The position numbers and the translations under genes are program-made. A stretch of 60,377 nt of DNA from an uncultured Actinomycetes bacterium (GTDB taxonomy: Bacteria; Actinomycetota; Actinomycetes; Nanopelagicales; Nanopelagicaceae): contig CAIPAI010000016.1 of the NCBI GenBank assembly GCA_903863015.1, positions 1 through 60,377 on the forward strand, written 5' to 3'. Shown here in pieces: positions 58,552-60,377 of the stretch. Within the stretch, counting starts at the first letter, position 1; each line of letters starts with the position of its first letter. Below the pieces are notes generated by a model. The model saw only the letters and a program-made list of their open reading frames with translations. It was not told the DNA's origin and did no database searches.

Positions 58552-60377
58552 CAGAGTTTCCTCGTCAGAATTACCGTATCGCCATTGGCGTCGATGTAGT
58601 ACGCCATCAACTGCGTAGATAACAAAGTCGGAACCGCACCCACGTATGCGGGGATCAACTGCGGGAGCGCCACCCACGATGTGCCATCAGGTGAATAAAC
58701 AGGAACCGTACCTGGCGCGCTTGGCAAAGTAATGGCTATCGCGTCAGCGACCGTTTCGATCGGAATGTTGGAAGAATCGCGCAACGAAAGACGCACAATC
58801 CCCAATCCCGCATCGACACGATCAGTCATCGCAGCCTCTGCAAGAATTCTTGCTCCTGCAGGAATGGAGTACGGCAAACCTACTCCGACATCAAAGGAAC
58901 TAGTAGAACCAGCAGCACTAAGGCCAAGAGTGAGGTTGGTCGGAGTGCCCGCCACAGTTGTCACCTCAACCGGAGCAACGGCAGTTCCGGACACAAAGAG
59001 AGGTGCCGCGGATACATATCCCACTTTCGTGGCGGTGATCATTACGGTGCCGATAGCTTGTGATGCAACTCCAATGACTGTGACTGCGCCAGTGTATGTG
59101 TTGAATTCGACACTCTCATGATTGGTGGGAATCACATTCCATGTATATGTGGTGTCAAAGTTAAGGATTGAAAATACGAAACCACCTGATGTTGATTTAG
59201 GAGCGCTAGCTCGAGGTGTAATTCCCGGCGGCGAAGAGCCCCCAATCGCTGTGCTCCCTCCACCGAGGTTCGAAGTCGTACTTACCGGTGCCGGAGCGCC
59301 ATAGAGTTGCACCTCGGCGATTTCGAGCTTCTCCCCATACCCCGGAACACTTGAGCCCCTGATGTTTTCAAAGACCACCCGGTAAAAACTATAAGTTTCT
59401 GTATTGCGCAAGTGGAACGTTCCAGAAGAGGTTCGCAAGCCAGTTAGCCCATTTGCCACGATCACTTTGCAGGAAGTACTTAGAGTAGAAGTGCAGCCGT
59501 AGAGCGAGAATTTCGTGGGATCATTCGAGGAAGTCGGGCCCGGTTTAAAACTTATTCCATTAACAATCCAGGGACCTACGTCTGGCGTGATCAATCCAGC
59601 GCTCGCCGGCATATACCGTGCCGACGTGTGTCCCCCGTTAGTGAAGCAGGCAAAGAGTGTGGCGGAATCATCGTCGTTAACTCTGTTAGTTGTGGACAAG
59701 CTCGCAACATCTCCACTGCAAATCCCGCTGAGGTCCTTTCCTGCCAAGATATTGGTGCTCCGCGGAATGGCAACTAGTGCGCCAGCGCTCGTGTAAGCAG
59801 ACGAATTCATCGACTTCCCAGTAATTTTCTGCCAGGTAGCTCCGCTATCTACTGAGGTGTACATATACCCAGTTGAATATTCGATTGCGGTGATACGCGT
59901 ACCGTCTGCCGACATCGTGAGGTCACTCCACGAGATACCAGCAAGTCGACTCACCTCGCTCCAAGTGCTACCAGAGTTTGTGGAGATCAGCATGTGCCCT
60001 ACTGGACCAATAATGGCCACAATTTTCGTTCCGTTGCTTGAGATTGCGATGCCACTGCAGACGTTCTCGGAGACCGAGTACGCAGAAAAGCCCTTTACTT
60101 TAGATGCTGACGTGCCAGCATCGGTCGAGAGATAGAGTCCGTCACCGTCAGCACAGAGCGCGATGATTGATCCGTTGGTTGTGGAAGCGGTGTAGCGCCA
60201 AGTATTCGTGGTGGATGTAAGCGTCTCCCAGGTTGCACCATAATTCGAAGAGCTAAGAAGGTTGTTCGTTCCCGAAGTCGTGGCAATGAGGAAATGTCCA
60301 TCGCCGGAAATGGAGACCGACTTCCAATCTCGAACGGCATCTTTATCCGACCAGGTTGCACCGTAGTTCGTGCTCAT
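58551..60377 (-). CDS. BNR-repeat/Ig-like surface protein, partial at the right edge
   Basis: At least 608 residues; the 5' end lies outside the window, so the Met at the edge is probably internal. The N-terminal part visible here is made of sialidase-type BNR repeats (STNYGATWSDK, SSSNYGATWETL, STNSGSTWSEV, SVDSGATWQKI). A lectin-like or discoidin-like segment (about 290-365) follows, then an Ig-like domain (about 405-470) and a C-terminal domain with SPDGTSWVALPQL. BNR repeats alone do not show sialidase activity. Coupled by 1-bp overlap to the coiled-coil protein gene. Confidence 0.8.
   Translation of the reverse strand: MSTNYGATWSDKDAVRDWKSVSISGDGHFLIATTSGTNNLLSSSNYGATWETLTSTTNTWRYTASTTNGSIIALCADGDGLYLSTDAGTSASKVKGFSAYSVSENVCSGIAISSNGTKIVAIIGPVGHMLISTNSGSTWSEVSRLAGISWSDLTMSADGTRITAIEYSTGYMYTSVDSGATWQKITGKSMNSSAYTSAGALVAIPRSTNILAGKDLSGICSGDVASLSTTNRVNDDDSATLFACFTNGGHTSARYMPASAGLITPDVGPWIVNGISFKPGPTSSNDPTKFSLYGCTSTLSTSCKVIVANGLTGLRTSSGTFHLRNTETYSFYRVVFENIRGSSVPGYGEKLEIAEVQLYGAPAPVSTTSNLGGGSTAIGGSSPPGITPRASAPKSTSGGFVFSILNFDTTYTWNVIPTNHESVEFNTYTGAVTVIGVASQAIGTVMITATKVGYVSAAPLFVSGTAVAPVEVTTVAGTPTNLTLGLSAAGSTSSFDVGVGLPYSIPAGARILAEAAMTDRVDAGLGIVRLSLRDSSNIPIETVADAIAITLPSAPGTVPVYSPDGTSWVALPQLIPAYVGAVPTLLSTQLMAYYIDANGDTVILTRKL

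Noticed and set aside
58551-60377. Sialidase enzyme
   Set aside because: BNR repeats are present but no catalytic Arg triad or Tyr/Glu pair could be identified; the 5' part is missing.

Overview
The window looks like the chromosome of an actinobacterium. Three things support this: a mycobacterium-like gene order (rpiB, thioredoxin-fold reductase, pepN, HNH, group II truncated globin, thioesterase, ettA, ssb), many GTG starts and several apparent leaderless promoters (TANNNT about 6 nt before the start codon), and a set of secreted proteins of the kind seen in freshwater Actinobacteria. A Nanopelagicales-like planktonic lineage is my best guess, from memory of those secreted domains. I found no transposase, integrase, phage gene or CRISPR array.

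Region 1 (1-14.4 kb) starts with three surface or secreted proteins: a collagen-like Gly-X-Y protein cut by the left edge, a two-repeat secreted helical protein with Gly/Met/His-rich linkers, and a protein with eleven GNGQP repeats plus an M23-like domain. Around and after them lies the conserved housekeeping block: rpiB, trmB, a DsbA-fold reductase, pepN, a 46-residue membrane protein, an HNH nuclease, an MscS-like channel, a DCC-family protein, a truncated globin, an MFS carrier, a thioesterase, ettA and ssb.

Region 2 (14.5-21.2 kb) holds tRNA-Arg(UCU), a phosphate uptake cluster transcribed pstC-pstA-pstB-pstS, an MFS carrier overlapping orn (oligoribonuclease), and tRNA-His(GUG).

Region 3 (21.2-47.9 kb) is the most interesting part: about 27 kb of CoA-dependent aromatic catabolism genes in several divergent transcription units. 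It encodes a MenB/BadI-type ring hydrolase candidate, a CrtI-like FAD enzyme, a cyclase-family metal hydrolase, an indolepyruvate:ferredoxin oxidoreductase pair, a two-domain protein with the architecture of 2-aminobenzoyl-CoA monooxygenase/reductase, two SDRs, a DinB-fold protein, a five-gene Liv-type ABC importer, a thiolase, a RidA-family protein, an ADP-forming acyl-CoA synthetase, an AMP-forming CoA ligase, a B12-dependent mutase large subunit, a PaaX-family regulator and a 4HBT thioesterase. Together they suggest import of an aromatic or indolic acid, CoA activation, dearomatisation by the oxygenase/reductase fusion, ring opening by the BadI-like hydrolase and beta-oxidation. The exact substrate is an inference; anthranilate or an indole-derived acid is favoured.

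Region 4 (47.9-60.4 kb) is cell-surface biology. It has three paralogous secreted proteins sharing a C-terminal two-cysteine motif, galE with a GT4 glycosyltransferase, a secreted HNH nuclease, tRNA-Lys(CUU), and a translationally coupled set: a BNR-repeat/Ig-like surface protein cut by the right edge, a 686-residue Ala-rich coiled-coil protein, and a small membrane protein.

No gap between genes exceeds 300 bases. The largest, 702-977, carries only short inverted repeats that I could not assign to a known riboswitch.
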